Positions 1 to 6,777 of a stretch of DNA of 13,377 nt are shown in pieces. Under the pieces are notes generated by a model. The model had not been told where the DNA came from. It made no database searches and saw only the letters and a program-made list of their open reading frames with translations. This DNA comes from JAWVZU01 sp033722075 (GTDB lineage: Bacteria > Pseudomonadota > Gammaproteobacteria > Xanthomonadales > SZUA-38). How positions within the stretch are numbered: the first letter of the stretch is position 1; the number at the start of each line of letters is the position of its first letter. The stretch is from assembly GCA_033722075.1 (NCBI GenBank), contig JAWVZU010000084.1, positions 1 through 13,377 of the forward strand, given 5' to 3'. A program made the translations under genes and the position numbers.

Positions 1-45
1 AGGAAGATCTCGACAATCAACCTCATGCCATGACCACCACTTCCT

Positions 46-61
46 TGCAAACGAATTTGCA
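46..61. repeat. Short perfect inverted repeat TGCAAA-N4-TTTGCA
   Basis: Six-base arms (46-51 and 56-61) flank CGAA in the comparatively AT-rich stretch upstream of the cyclase unit. It lies about 135 bases before the proposed -10 box, so it could be an operator for a dimeric regulator or belong to a gene left of the window. Such a short palindrome can also arise by chance. Confidence 0.25.
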
Positions 62-195
62 CACAACTCCGCACACTACCCGCGACTCCACGGTTCGATC
101 TCCGGAAACAGTTGCGACGGGTACGCCCACCGCATCTCCTGGGGCTGGTGTTTCGATGTGGTGAGCAGGAATCCGTTCGCAAGGGACTTTCGTCT

Positions 196-201
196 TATAC
201 T
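196..201 (+). promoter_or_regulatory. Probable -10 box (TATACT) of the diguanylate cyclase unit
   Basis: TATACT matches the sigma-70 -10 consensus TATAAT at five of six positions and lies 8 bases before the GTG start of the cyclase. Transcription would begin around 207-210, giving a leaderless or nearly leaderless mRNA, which fits the absence of a ribosome binding site. No good -35 box is seen at the normal distance; the nearest candidate (TTCGCA, 176-181) is only 14 bases away. This is inference from sequence alone. Confidence 0.4.
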
Positions 202-209
202 ATCTTCCT

Positions 210-1850
210 GTGAACACTGGGTTTTTCCCGTCGTCCAGCCCTCTCGCCTGGATTACCGGAGCCGCCTTCGGGTTGATGCTCGCGATTCCGGCCGCCTGGT
301 CCCAGCAGGTCAGTTCGCTTTCCGAGGCGAAAGCGCAGTACCTGATCGAGGTGACCAAGCACATCAATTGGCCCAATGAGGACGAGCTGGATCGCTTTCG
401 GGTAGCGGTACTCGAGCACGATCCGGCGACCAAGGCCGCCTTCGAAGAGCGGGAGGCGGTCGAGGTGCGCGGCAAGCCCTTCGAGTTCTCCTTTATCGTC
501 CACGGAGATTTCGAACTCGACGATTACACCCATGTTTTCATCGGCCACCGGTTTCGCGGAATGAACGCCGACCTCTTCGACCGCTCACAAACCACGCTCC
601 TGATGGTCGATGGACGGGTCGACCGCGAGCAGATGATGCTGAGTCTGATGTCGCGGCGACAGCGAATCGCCCTCAGCATGAACCGCGAAAATCTCATCAA
701 ACGTGGCTTCGAGCCGTCCATCAGCCTTCTGGAGTTTGCCGGAACCAAGGAAGATCTGACGGAAGAACTGCGGGAGAGCGAGGGGCGGTTGATCGCACTA
801 GAGGAAGAAGTGTCGAGCAAGGAGGAACGGGTGGCCGAACTCAACCTGGCCCTTGAGGCTAACTCGGACGAGCTGCGCAGCGCCACGGCCGAACTCGAGA
901 GGAACCGGGGCGAACTGGCGGCCGCCCGCGAGGCGTTGGCCCGCTTGTCGCAGCAGATTGAACAGGCCCGGACGGAAGCTGTGCGCTACCGCCGCGAGGC
1001 TGAGGAACAGCAGACCCTGTTCGAAAGGAAGCAGCATGAGGTCCTGGCCAGGACCCGCGCGATGGAGGAGCTCGAGGCGGAAATTGCCAAGAACCAGCAG
1101 GTGCTGGACCGCCAGATAAGCGAAATCAACGCCCAGCGCGCGATGTTGGAAGACAAGAGCAAGACCATCGGGGCCCAGCGAGATCAGCTTTTTACGGTCC
1201 AGGCCGCCTTGCTGGTGTTCTTTATCCTGGCGTTTTTTCTGCACCGGCTGAATACGCAGAAAATCCGGGCCAACCGGGAACTGGCGGAACTCAACGAACA
1301 GCTCTATGAACTGGCCACCATCGACGGCATGACCGGCCTGTTCAACCGGCGTCATTTCATGGAGACGGCCCAGATGGAGTTTCGTCACCAGCAGCGTATG
1401 GAAAACGAATCGACCCTGCTGATGATGGATATCGACCACTTCAAGCGAATCAACGACACCTTCGGCCATGCGGCCGGTGATCAGGTGATCGAGTACGTCG
1501 GCAAGGCGTTGCACAAGAACCTGCGAGAGTACGACATCGTCGGTCGACTCGGCGGCGAGGAGTACGCCATGATGCTGGTCGATTGCGACCTTGCCCGGTC
1601 GGTCGAGATTGCCGAGCGACTGTGCGCCGATTTTGCGGCGGCGGAAATCCCCTTCGCGCAAACGACCCTTAGAATCACGATGAGCATTGGAATCGGCCAG
1701 ATCCGCAAGGAGGATGACGACATCGAGCAAGCCTTGCTGCGCGCCGACAAGGCCCTTTATGCGGCGAAAGCCCGTGGGAGGAACCGGGTGGTGGTGTTTG
1801 CGCCGGAAATGGAGGGCCTGGACCATACCTCCGCCGTCGCGAGCCGTTAG
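210..1850 (+). CDS. Membrane diguanylate cyclase with periplasmic YfiR-like sensor and long coiled coil
   Basis: Predicted to make cyclic di-GMP from two GTP at the inner membrane. Domain order in the 546 residues: a signal peptide (about 1-31, ending AAWSQQ); a YfiR/DUF4154-like region (about 37-180, with the family's closing pattern 'MNRENLIKRGFEPSISLLEFA'-type NL..GF.....LL); a long charged heptad-rich coiled coil (about 180-325); one transmembrane segment (about 330-347); a short helical linker; and a GGDEF domain (about 366-530). The active-site loop is GGEEY at 448-452, and an RxxD inhibitory site (R439-D442) lies five residues before it, so the cyclase should be active and product-inhibited. 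The start is GTG; an in-frame stop at 162-164 leaves no other usual start upstream. There is no Shine-Dalgarno sequence, but a -10 box sits just in front. In Pseudomonas YfiR is a separate periplasmic repressor of the cyclase YfiN; here sensor and cyclase are one chain. Family calls for the GGDEF part are firm, for the YfiR part good. Confidence 0.93.
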   Translation: MNTGFFPSSSPLAWITGAAFGLMLAIPAAWSQQVSSLSEAKAQYLIEVTKHINWPNEDELDRFRVAVLEHDPATKAAFEEREAVEVRGKPFEFSFIVHGDFELDDYTHVFIGHRFRGMNADLFDRSQTTLLMVDGRVDREQMMLSLMSRRQRIALSMNRENLIKRGFEPSISLLEFAGTKEDLTEELRESEGRLIALEEEVSSKEERVAELNLALEANSDELRSATAELERNRGELAAAREALARLSQQIEQARTEAVRYRREAEEQQTLFERKQHEVLARTRAMEELEAEIAKNQQVLDRQISEINAQRAMLEDKSKTIGAQRDQLFTVQAALLVFFILAFFLHRLNTQKIRANRELAELNEQLYELATIDGMTGLFNRRHFMETAQMEFRHQQRMENESTLLMMDIDHFKRINDTFGHAAGDQVIEYVGKALHKNLREYDIVGRLGGEEYAMMLVDCDLARSVEIAERLCADFAAAEIPFAQTTLRITMSIGIGQIRKEDDDIEQALLRADKALYAAKARGRNRVVVFAPEMEGLDHTSAVASR

Positions 1851-1853
1851 GTC

Positions 1854-3152
1854 ATGACCGAAGCTTCTCCCTTGGCGTCTCCACTTGAACTGCCCTGCGG
1901 CGTCACGCTGCCGAACCGCATCGCCAAGGCGGCCATGACCGAAGGAATTGCCGACGACCGGAACCGCGCCACCGACGGCCACGTAACCTTGTATCGCCGC
2001 TGGGCCGAGGGTGGGGCGGGGATGCTCCTGACCGGCAACGTCCAGGTCGACAGGCGTTACCTCGAGCGGCCCGGTAACGTCGTTGTCGACGGGCCGCAGG
2101 ATGACGAGCAACTGCGCCGCCTGGAGGCCTGGGCCGGCGTCGTCAGAGAGCTTGGCTCGACCCTCTGGATGCAGATTTCCCACGCGGGCCGGCAATCGCC
2201 GAAGATCGTGGCCACCGAGCCGGTGGCGCCATCGGCCATCGCCCTCGGCCTGCCGGGTGGCCAGTTCGGCAAGCCGAGGGCACTCGAAGGGGCCGAGATC
2301 GAAGAGATCATCGAGCGCTTCGCCCACGCCGCTTCGGTGGCCCGGGAGACTGGATTTGGCGGCGTTCAGGTCCATGCCGCTCACGGTTACCTGATATCCG
2401 AGTTCCTGAACCCGCGCGTCAACCGGCGCGACGACGCGTGGGGCGGGTCTCTGGAAAACCGGGCGCGGCTCCTGCTCCGGATCGTCGACGCGGTACGGGC
2501 GGCAGTTGGAGCGCAGTTTCCGGTGGCAGTGAAGCTGAATTCCTCCGACTTCCAGAAGGGTGGCTTCAGCTTCGACGAGTGCCTGCAGGTGGTGAACTGG
2601 TTGAATGCGACGGGGATCGATCTTCTGGAAATCTCCGGTGGTAGCTACGAGCAGCCGCGTATGATGGATCTCAAGGGGCTGGAGAAGCCTGTGGAGGACC
2701 GGCGCCGGGAGTCCACCCGCAAACGCGAGGCCTATTTCCTGGAATATGCCGAGCGGGTTGCCGAGGTGGCCACCATGCCGCTCATGGTGACCGGCGGATT
2801 TCGCAGTCGTGCGGTCATGGAAGAGGCGATCGCCGGCGGCAAGATCGGCCTGATCGGGATCGGCCGCCCGCTTTGTGTGGATCCCGCCGGGCCCCGGGAA
2901 CTGCTGGAGGGAACCACGGAGCGGCTTCCGGCGTGGGAAAAGGAGTTGGCCCTGGGACCCGGATTCCTCGGACCGAACTCACGCTTCGACCTGGTCAAGG
3001 CCCTGAATGGGTTCGGCAGCATGGCGTTCTTCTACGAAAACCTGATTCGAGTCTCCCATGGTCGGGAGACCGACCCGCGCATGCGCCTGCTTCCGGCGCT
3101 CGTGCGCCACCAGTTCAAGGAAAACCGGAAGGCGAAGGCACTTGTGCGCTGA
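1854..3152 (+). CDS. NADH:flavin oxidoreductase, Old Yellow Enzyme family (single domain)
   Basis: An FMN-dependent ene-reductase-type enzyme expected to reduce activated C=C bonds with NAD(P)H in the cytoplasm; the true substrate cannot be read from sequence. The 432 residues form one TIM barrel with family motifs in order: an N-terminal 'LPNRIAKAAMTEG' phosphate/FMN region, QISHAGRQ (107-114), the paired substrate-binding histidines in HAAHGYL (H174 and H177, the His/His form seen in the YqjM and dienoyl-CoA reductase branch), then NRRDDAWGGSLENR, and late barrel motifs VTGGFRS and IGIGRPL. About 60 residues follow the barrel; there is no C-terminal FAD/NAD domain or Fe-S cysteine cluster, so this is not a full 2,4-dienoyl-CoA reductase. 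The ATG lies three bases after the cyclase stop, so the two are very probably co-transcribed and translationally coupled. Its link to c-di-GMP is unexplained. Confidence 0.93.
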   Translation: MTEASPLASPLELPCGVTLPNRIAKAAMTEGIADDRNRATDGHVTLYRRWAEGGAGMLLTGNVQVDRRYLERPGNVVVDGPQDDEQLRRLEAWAGVVRELGSTLWMQISHAGRQSPKIVATEPVAPSAIALGLPGGQFGKPRALEGAEIEEIIERFAHAASVARETGFGGVQVHAAHGYLISEFLNPRVNRRDDAWGGSLENRARLLLRIVDAVRAAVGAQFPVAVKLNSSDFQKGGFSFDECLQVVNWLNATGIDLLEISGGSYEQPRMMDLKGLEKPVEDRRRESTRKREAYFLEYAERVAEVATMPLMVTGGFRSRAVMEEAIAGGKIGLIGIGRPLCVDPAGPRELLEGTTERLPAWEKELALGPGFLGPNSRFDLVKALNGFGSMAFFYENLIRVSHGRETDPRMRLLPALVRHQFKENRKAKALVR

Positions 3153-3153
3153 G

Positions 3154-4131
3154 TTACGCGTTCTTTCGCGCCGCCTGCCAGAGTGGGGCGATCACCCGGC
3201 TCACCAGCGGAATGAGGCAGAAGCCCAGGATGAGCCCCAGCAAACCCGAGCCGGCGGCAGTGACCAGCCATTCGACGAATCCGGCGAACGGTCCCGTGGG
3301 CTGACCCACTGCAACTGAAGCGGCATGAAGGACATGCTCCGGCCCGTGCAGCCCGAACGCTGCGAGCCCGTGAATCACGATACCGCCGCCGACCCAGACC
3401 ATGGCCGCCGTTCCGACGACCGAAAGGCCCGAGAGAAAATAGGGCATGCCGCGAACCAGGCCGCGGCCGACCGCCCGTGAGGCCTTGCCGGAAAGGTCGG
3501 GTGCGTCGTTGCTCGCCAAAGCGACCCCGATGTCGTCGGCCTTGACGATCAGGGCTACGGCGCCGTAGACACCGAAGGTGATGAACACGGCTACCAGCGC
3601 CAGGATCACCGCCTTGGCGAAGAAAGTCGCGGCGGTGATCGTGGCGAGCGCGATGGCCATGATTTCGGCCGAAAGAATGAAGTCGGTCTTGATAGCGCCG
3701 TTGACCCGTTTTTGTTCCAGTTCTTCGGGTGTTTGCGGTTTCAGGACCTTCTTCTCGTGGGCCTGGGCTTCATGCGGGGAAACGAGCTCGTACACTTTCT
3801 CCGCGCCCTCGTAGCAGAGAAAGAGGCCGCCGAGCATGAGCAGAGGGGTAATGGCCCAGGGCGCAAGCCAGCTCAGCGCCAGCGCCGCCGGCAAGAGGAT
3901 GATCAGCTTGTTGAACAGGGAGCCGCGAGCGATCTTGGTAACGATGGGCAGTTCGCGGTCAGCGGCAAAGCCGACCACGTAGCGCGGAGTCACCGCCGCA
4001 TCGTCGATGACCACGCCCGCCGACTTGGCCCCGGCCTTCGCCGTATGTGCCGCGATATCGTCCAGTGATGCGGCGGCCACCTTGGCGAGGCTCGCCACGT
4101 CGTCCAGGAGTGCAATCAGCCCCAAGCTCAT
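3154..4131 (-). CDS. yedI: YedI/DUF808 family inner-membrane protein
   Basis: Resembles Escherichia coli YedI, an inner-membrane protein of unknown function. The 325 residues begin with the family's soluble head (LIALLDDVASLAKVAAASLDD, then a basic and acidic stretch ending 'DDAAVTPRYVVGF'). Hydrophobic segments follow, roughly at 72-110 (two helices), 150-200 (two), 235-265 and 290-315. The length is slightly above the usual 300 or so. The gene ends one base from the oncoming oxidoreductase, with no terminator hairpin between them, so the two transcripts must overlap or end by another mechanism. No clear Shine-Dalgarno precedes the ATG. The upstream 310-base gap with inverted repeats would form its leader or promoter. 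The family assignment is confident; the symbol is by similarity only. Confidence 0.88.
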   Translation of the reverse strand: MSLGLIALLDDVASLAKVAAASLDDIAAHTAKAGAKSAGVVIDDAAVTPRYVVGFAADRELPIVTKIARGSLFNKLIILLPAALALSWLAPWAITPLLMLGGLFLCYEGAEKVYELVSPHEAQAHEKKVLKPQTPEELEQKRVNGAIKTDFILSAEIMAIALATITAATFFAKAVILALVAVFITFGVYGAVALIVKADDIGVALASNDAPDLSGKASRAVGRGLVRGMPYFLSGLSVVGTAAMVWVGGGIVIHGLAAFGLHGPEHVLHAASVAVGQPTGPFAGFVEWLVTAAGSGLLGLILGFCLIPLVSRVIAPLWQAARKNA

Positions 4132-4196
4132 GGGGGCGAGTTTAGCCCGAATGTTGCACCGATTTCCGGATTTGCCGGTTCAGCTCGCGCCGTCAG

Positions 4197-4254
4197 ATTG
4201 GCCGATCGTCCGAGAAAGCGTGGTTATTCCACGGTTTGAGGGGGATCGGCCGAT
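4197..4254. repeat. Nested inverted repeat upstream of the yedI-like gene
   Basis: The outer arms are 4197-4207 and 4244-4254, an 11-base match with one mispaired position around a perfect GGCCGATC/GATCGGCC core. Between them sits a second hairpin, CGTGG-TTATT-CCACG (4219-4233). The structure lies 66-123 bases before the yedI-like start codon, so it could fold in that gene's 5' leader or be a protein-binding site. I recognise no known riboswitch. Confidence 0.4.
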
Positions 4255-4270
4255 ATGACTCGCGAGATCC

Positions 4271-4295
4271 AGCGACATTTCCGCAGGATGTCGCT
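4271..4295. repeat. Perfect 8-base inverted repeat (AGCGACAT-N9-ATGTCGCT)
   Basis: The arms at 4271-4278 and 4288-4295 are perfect complements around a nine-base loop, and CTCGCGAG stands just upstream. The core 'GAGCGACAT...ATGTCGC' resembles the style of dispersed REP-like palindromes of gammaproteobacteria, which often sit between genes. Only one copy is in the window, so repeat status is unproven. Confidence 0.4.
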
Positions 4296-4441
4296 CCAAA
4301 CCGGCCGCGGAACAAACTGCACCTTCGGGCCTAGCCCGCAAATACTCCTAATCGTCTGATATATAGCCAAAATCTAGGGCCGTGGAGCAAAATTGGTGCA
4401 ATATTCGGGTCAGCTGCAAGCGGTGCTCCCGGGTACCCGCA

Positions 4442-5422
4442 CTATTCTGCGCTCTCGGTCAGCGTCTCACACAACGCTTCCGTCCCCGGAATGACGCGCT
4501 CGATTGGCATGCTGCCCGCCAGTTCTCCGTCATCGATCGCGTATTCGATCGTGCCGCCGGTACAGGAATCGAAGTTCAGGTTCAGGGTTCCCGCCGGAAC
4601 CGTGGTCGTCGTCTGCGGGTCGTCGAAGGCGCCGCCGGAGGTGTTCGAAAGGACCAGCTCCGCTGTTTCGCCCAGGTAGTTTCCCTGGGCCGTCAGCCAT
4701 CGCTGGGCCGGGGCGCCAACTTTTGCCGCTGCGGCATCGAAGGTGAACCAGGCGACGAAGATGAACTCGGAATCCGGCGCCACGTCGATCAGGAAGCCCT
4801 GGCCCGGCGTTGCGGCATCGAACCAGGCGCCGGAGATGCCCCGATTGATTTCGAACCCGGCCTCTTCGCCCGCGGCGGTCAAGGCCGGCTCTTCGGGAAA
4901 ATAGAACGCCTGTGAGGCGATGTCGCCCCGGGAGCCGCCCAGCACGATCGAACGAAACACGATCGGCCCGACGTCCTGATCCGGCGCGGTCCACGGAATG
5001 GTCAGGGTCGTGGCCGACAGCGGGCCGGCAAACGCATGCGACGCGGTGGCATCCGGGTCGCCAGGGCAGCCAACCGTCGGAGATCCCACGAATTCGTCGG
5101 ACTTGTCGAAGCGGCCGACCCGTTCGCCCAGCATGGTCTCGGCGTAGATCAGCAGTCCGTTGAAGACGGACTCGTCGGCGCTGGCAATGGTGACCCCATG
5201 CTCGGCGCCGGGCGTATAGGTTTCCGACAAGGTATCGAGGGAGACCGAATAGGGGCCTTCGCCGGGCGGATTGCGGGTCCGGTTGTTCATGCCGACAATG
5301 GCGTCTGCTGTTGCCTCACAGTTGCCGGGCCCGCTCGAGAATCCATGCGCTGTATCACTCCCGACGCAGATCAAGAGCGCCGTCACTCGGACCATTCCGG
5401 GCCCGATCCCCAAATTGCCCAT
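4442..5422 (-). CDS. Secreted Reeler-domain-like protein with C-terminal beta domain
   Basis: A 326-residue exported protein of unknown role. A short hydrophobic leader (residues 10-19, MVRVTALLIC) precedes the mature chain. Residues about 33-175 follow the Reeler pattern: an early Cys (SSGPGNC), 'GPYSV', 'YTPGAEHGVTI', 'VFNGLLIYAE', 'VGRFD', a Cys in TVGCPG, 'ATASHAF', then WTAPDQDVGPIVFR. Residues about 192-320 form a second domain (GAWFDAATPGQGF, FVAWFTFD, QRWLTAQGNY, SGGAFD, two Cys in DSCTGG and ALCE) of a type found at the ends of many exported proteins in Wenzhouxiangella-like bacteria. Reeler domains are best known in animal extracellular proteins such as reelin. The ATG at 5422 has AGGAAGG nine bases upstream; the later ATG (codon 10) would give a leader that starts closer to the hydrophobic stretch. 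The Reeler call rests on motif order and is good but not certain. Confidence 0.8.
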   Translation of the reverse strand: MGNLGIGPGMVRVTALLICVGSDTAHGFSSGPGNCEATADAIVGMNNRTRNPPGEGPYSVSLDTLSETYTPGAEHGVTIASADESVFNGLLIYAETMLGERVGRFDKSDEFVGSPTVGCPGDPDATASHAFAGPLSATTLTIPWTAPDQDVGPIVFRSIVLGGSRGDIASQAFYFPEEPALTAAGEEAGFEINRGISGAWFDAATPGQGFLIDVAPDSEFIFVAWFTFDAAAAKVGAPAQRWLTAQGNYLGETAELVLSNTSGGAFDDPQTTTTVPAGTLNLNFDSCTGGTIEYAIDDGELAGSMPIERVIPGTEALCETLTESAE

Positions 5423-5455
5423 CTCCTGAAGCCTTCCTGATTCGACGGGACTCAG

Positions 5456-5461
5456 TTTATA
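5456..5461 (-). promoter_or_regulatory. Possible -10 box (TATAAA) of the Reeler-like gene
   Basis: On the minus strand TATAAA stands 33 bases before the ATG, within the 108-base gap behind the SDR gene. Transcription would start about 26 bases before the ATG, leaving room for the AGGAAGG ribosome binding site at 5432-5438. No convincing -35 box is seen, so the gene might instead be read through from the SDR gene. Confidence 0.3.
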
Positions 5462-5530
5462 CGGGTGTGATTTACGGAAAAGAGGAAATCGGCCGTTTTC
5501 GCCAAAAGCCGTCGTGACCGGCGGCTGTCG

Positions 5531-6586
5531 CTACCTGCTGAAATAGCCGGCCTCGATCATCTGCTCGAACATGTCTTCCATCGACTCCTTCAGCGGTCGG
5601 TAGGTCACGCCCAGTTCGCGCTTGCTCTTTGAGTTGTCGGCCCGCCAGGGCACATCCACGTTGCGGGAAACGAACTTGCGCGAGATGCCGGCCGCCATCG
5701 GGCCGATGATCCATACCAGCCACTTGGGAAGTGCCCTGCGCGGGAGCGGGTAGTCCTTGCCGTACTTGTCTAGCAGCGTCTGGGCCATTTCGAGAATGTT
5801 CGTGTCGTGCCCGGAAATGATGTGGCGTCCCTTGGCATCCGGGATGAACGCCGCTGCGACGTGGGCCTCGGCCAGATCTCGCACATCTACGGCGCCTAGC
5901 CCGATCCGCGGCGCGCCCGGCTTCATGGTGCCGTCCCCGAACTGGCGGACGATGTCGAAGCTCTCGGAGGTGGGATGGGGATTGGTCGAAGGCCCGACGA
6001 CCAGCGACGGGTTGACCACCACCAGGTCCCACTGGTCCTGATCCCCGGCGATCTTCCAGGCCTCCTGCTCGGCGACCGTCTTCGAGTAGGAATAGGGCTG
6101 GTAGTCCAGGCTGGCGGTGGTGTTCCAGACTTCCTCGGTCAGGATGCCACCGGGGGCTTCTGCCACATCAGTGGCGTCGGCATAGATGGCGGCACAGGAA
6201 CTGGTCAGCACGACCCGCCGGACTGAAGACGTCCGGGAGGCCTCCTCGAGGACATTCCGCGTACCGAGCTTCGCCGGGTCTACGAGCTGCTTCTGGGGAT
6301 CCTTGACTGTCGTCGTGAACGGCGACGCCGTGTGGAAAACGACCTGGCAGCCGGCCATGGCCTCGGCATAGGAACCTTCATCAAGAAGATCGGCCTGGAA
6401 GAAGCGGATCGCTCCGGGAGACGCTTCGGCCATCGCAGTCAGGTGTCCGGTCTTGTCCTGGTTTTCGGGGTCCCGCACCGCCGCATGGACCGTCAGGCCT
6501 CGGTCGAGCAGTGCCTTGACGACCCAGCCGGCGACATAGCCGGAGGCGCCGGTGACCAGAACTGGCTTGCCGGTGTCGATTTCCAT
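5531..6586 (-). CDS. Extended SDR, dihydroflavonol 4-reductase / aldehyde reductase-like
   Basis: A cytoplasmic NAD(P)-dependent oxidoreductase, expected to reduce a ketone or aldehyde or act on a related sugar-like substrate; the substrate is unknown. With the chosen start the protein has 351 residues. The Rossmann motif TGASGYVA (12-19) binds the cofactor; 'VLTSSCAA' supplies the catalytic Ser and Y165-x-x-x-K169 (YSYSK) completes the triad. VVNPSLVVGP and 'AVDVRDLAEAHVAA' are typical of the atypical-extended DFR branch. The start is not obvious: ATG codons at 6617-6619 and 6614-6616 would add 10-11 unusual residues (MMRGGKTNGQV). The one at 6584-6586 begins right before the conserved fold, but its ribosome binding site is 19 bases away and is better placed for an out-of-frame mini-ORF. 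The gene is divergent from the kinase gene and precedes the Reeler-like gene by 108 bases on the same strand. Confidence 0.9.
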   Translation of the reverse strand: MEIDTGKPVLVTGASGYVAGWVVKALLDRGLTVHAAVRDPENQDKTGHLTAMAEASPGAIRFFQADLLDEGSYAEAMAGCQVVFHTASPFTTTVKDPQKQLVDPAKLGTRNVLEEASRTSSVRRVVLTSSCAAIYADATDVAEAPGGILTEEVWNTTASLDYQPYSYSKTVAEQEAWKIAGDQDQWDLVVVNPSLVVGPSTNPHPTSESFDIVRQFGDGTMKPGAPRIGLGAVDVRDLAEAHVAAAFIPDAKGRHIISGHDTNILEMAQTLLDKYGKDYPLPRRALPKWLVWIIGPMAAGISRKFVSRNVDVPWRADNSKSKRELGVTYRPLKESMEDMFEQMIEAGYFSR

Positions 6587-6597
6587 CACTTGGCCAT
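6586..6597 (-). promoter_or_regulatory. Three-codon mini-ORF (Met-Ala-Lys-stop) overlapping the SDR start
   Basis: On the minus strand a strong Shine-Dalgarno (GGGGAGG, 6606-6612) stands exactly eight bases before ATG GCC AAG TGA. The TGA overlaps the SDR ATG as TGATG. The best-placed initiation site therefore reads only three codons and ends on the SDR start, an arrangement that favours re-initiation or termination-coupled translation. An in-frame GTG (6587-6589) or the upstream ATG at 6619 could instead start the SDR, in which case the mini-ORF is incidental. Confidence 0.4.
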
Positions 6598-6744
6598 TCG
6601 TTTTTCCTCCCCGCATCATGCAAGCTCACGCCGTGCGAGGCAACGCGTGGCCACCAGTTGGATTCATTGACTCCGTCTAGGTGATGTGCGCGTCCCTTGT
6701 TCAATATTCGGGTTGGCGGAGCCATTCTCCCGTGAAGGGCGTAG

Positions 6745-6750
6745 TATAGG
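6745..6750 (+). promoter_or_regulatory. Possible -10 box (TATAGG) of the kinase gene
   Basis: TATAGG lies 27 bases before the TTG start within the sequence GTAGTATAGG; TAGTAT at 6742-6747 is an alternative register. The leader would be about 20 bases. No matching -35 box is evident at 15-19 bases upstream. Weak, single-sequence evidence. Confidence 0.22.
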
Positions 6751-6777
6751 AATCAGTTCATCTGAGCGCCGCAAGTC

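Larger units (their letters stand above)
4132..4441. other. Gene-free 310-base stretch with several inverted repeats
   Basis: No credible coding frame or RNA gene is seen here. It lies upstream of the yedI-like gene and downstream of the Reeler-like gene, both on the minus strand, so it should hold the yedI promoter and the other gene's transcript end. It carries three inverted repeats (annotated separately or below), plus a CGGGTACCCG palindrome at 4430-4439 directly behind the Reeler-like stop codon. That palindrome has no following T run, so it is a poor intrinsic terminator. A smaller hairpin, CGGGC-CTA-GCCCG, is at 4326-4338. Confidence 0.6.

Noticed and set aside
1..209. Possible coding end or start at the left edge
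   Set aside because: Frames are short and have no codon pattern or motif; the stretch is better explained as upstream non-coding DNA.
798..2384. Minus-strand open frame of about 528 codons across the cyclase and oxidoreductase genes
   Set aside because: It spans two genes with clear family motifs on the other strand and shows no domain of its own.
5478..5515. Possible terminator between the SDR and Reeler-like genes (GGC..TTTT..AAAA..GCC)
   Set aside because: The stem is interrupted and AT-rich in its middle, and there is no clean T run after a strong GC stem.
6332..6670. Plus-strand frame opposite the SDR N-terminus reaching towards the kinase promoter
   Set aside because: Antisense shadow of the Rossmann region; no ribosome binding site or family resemblance.
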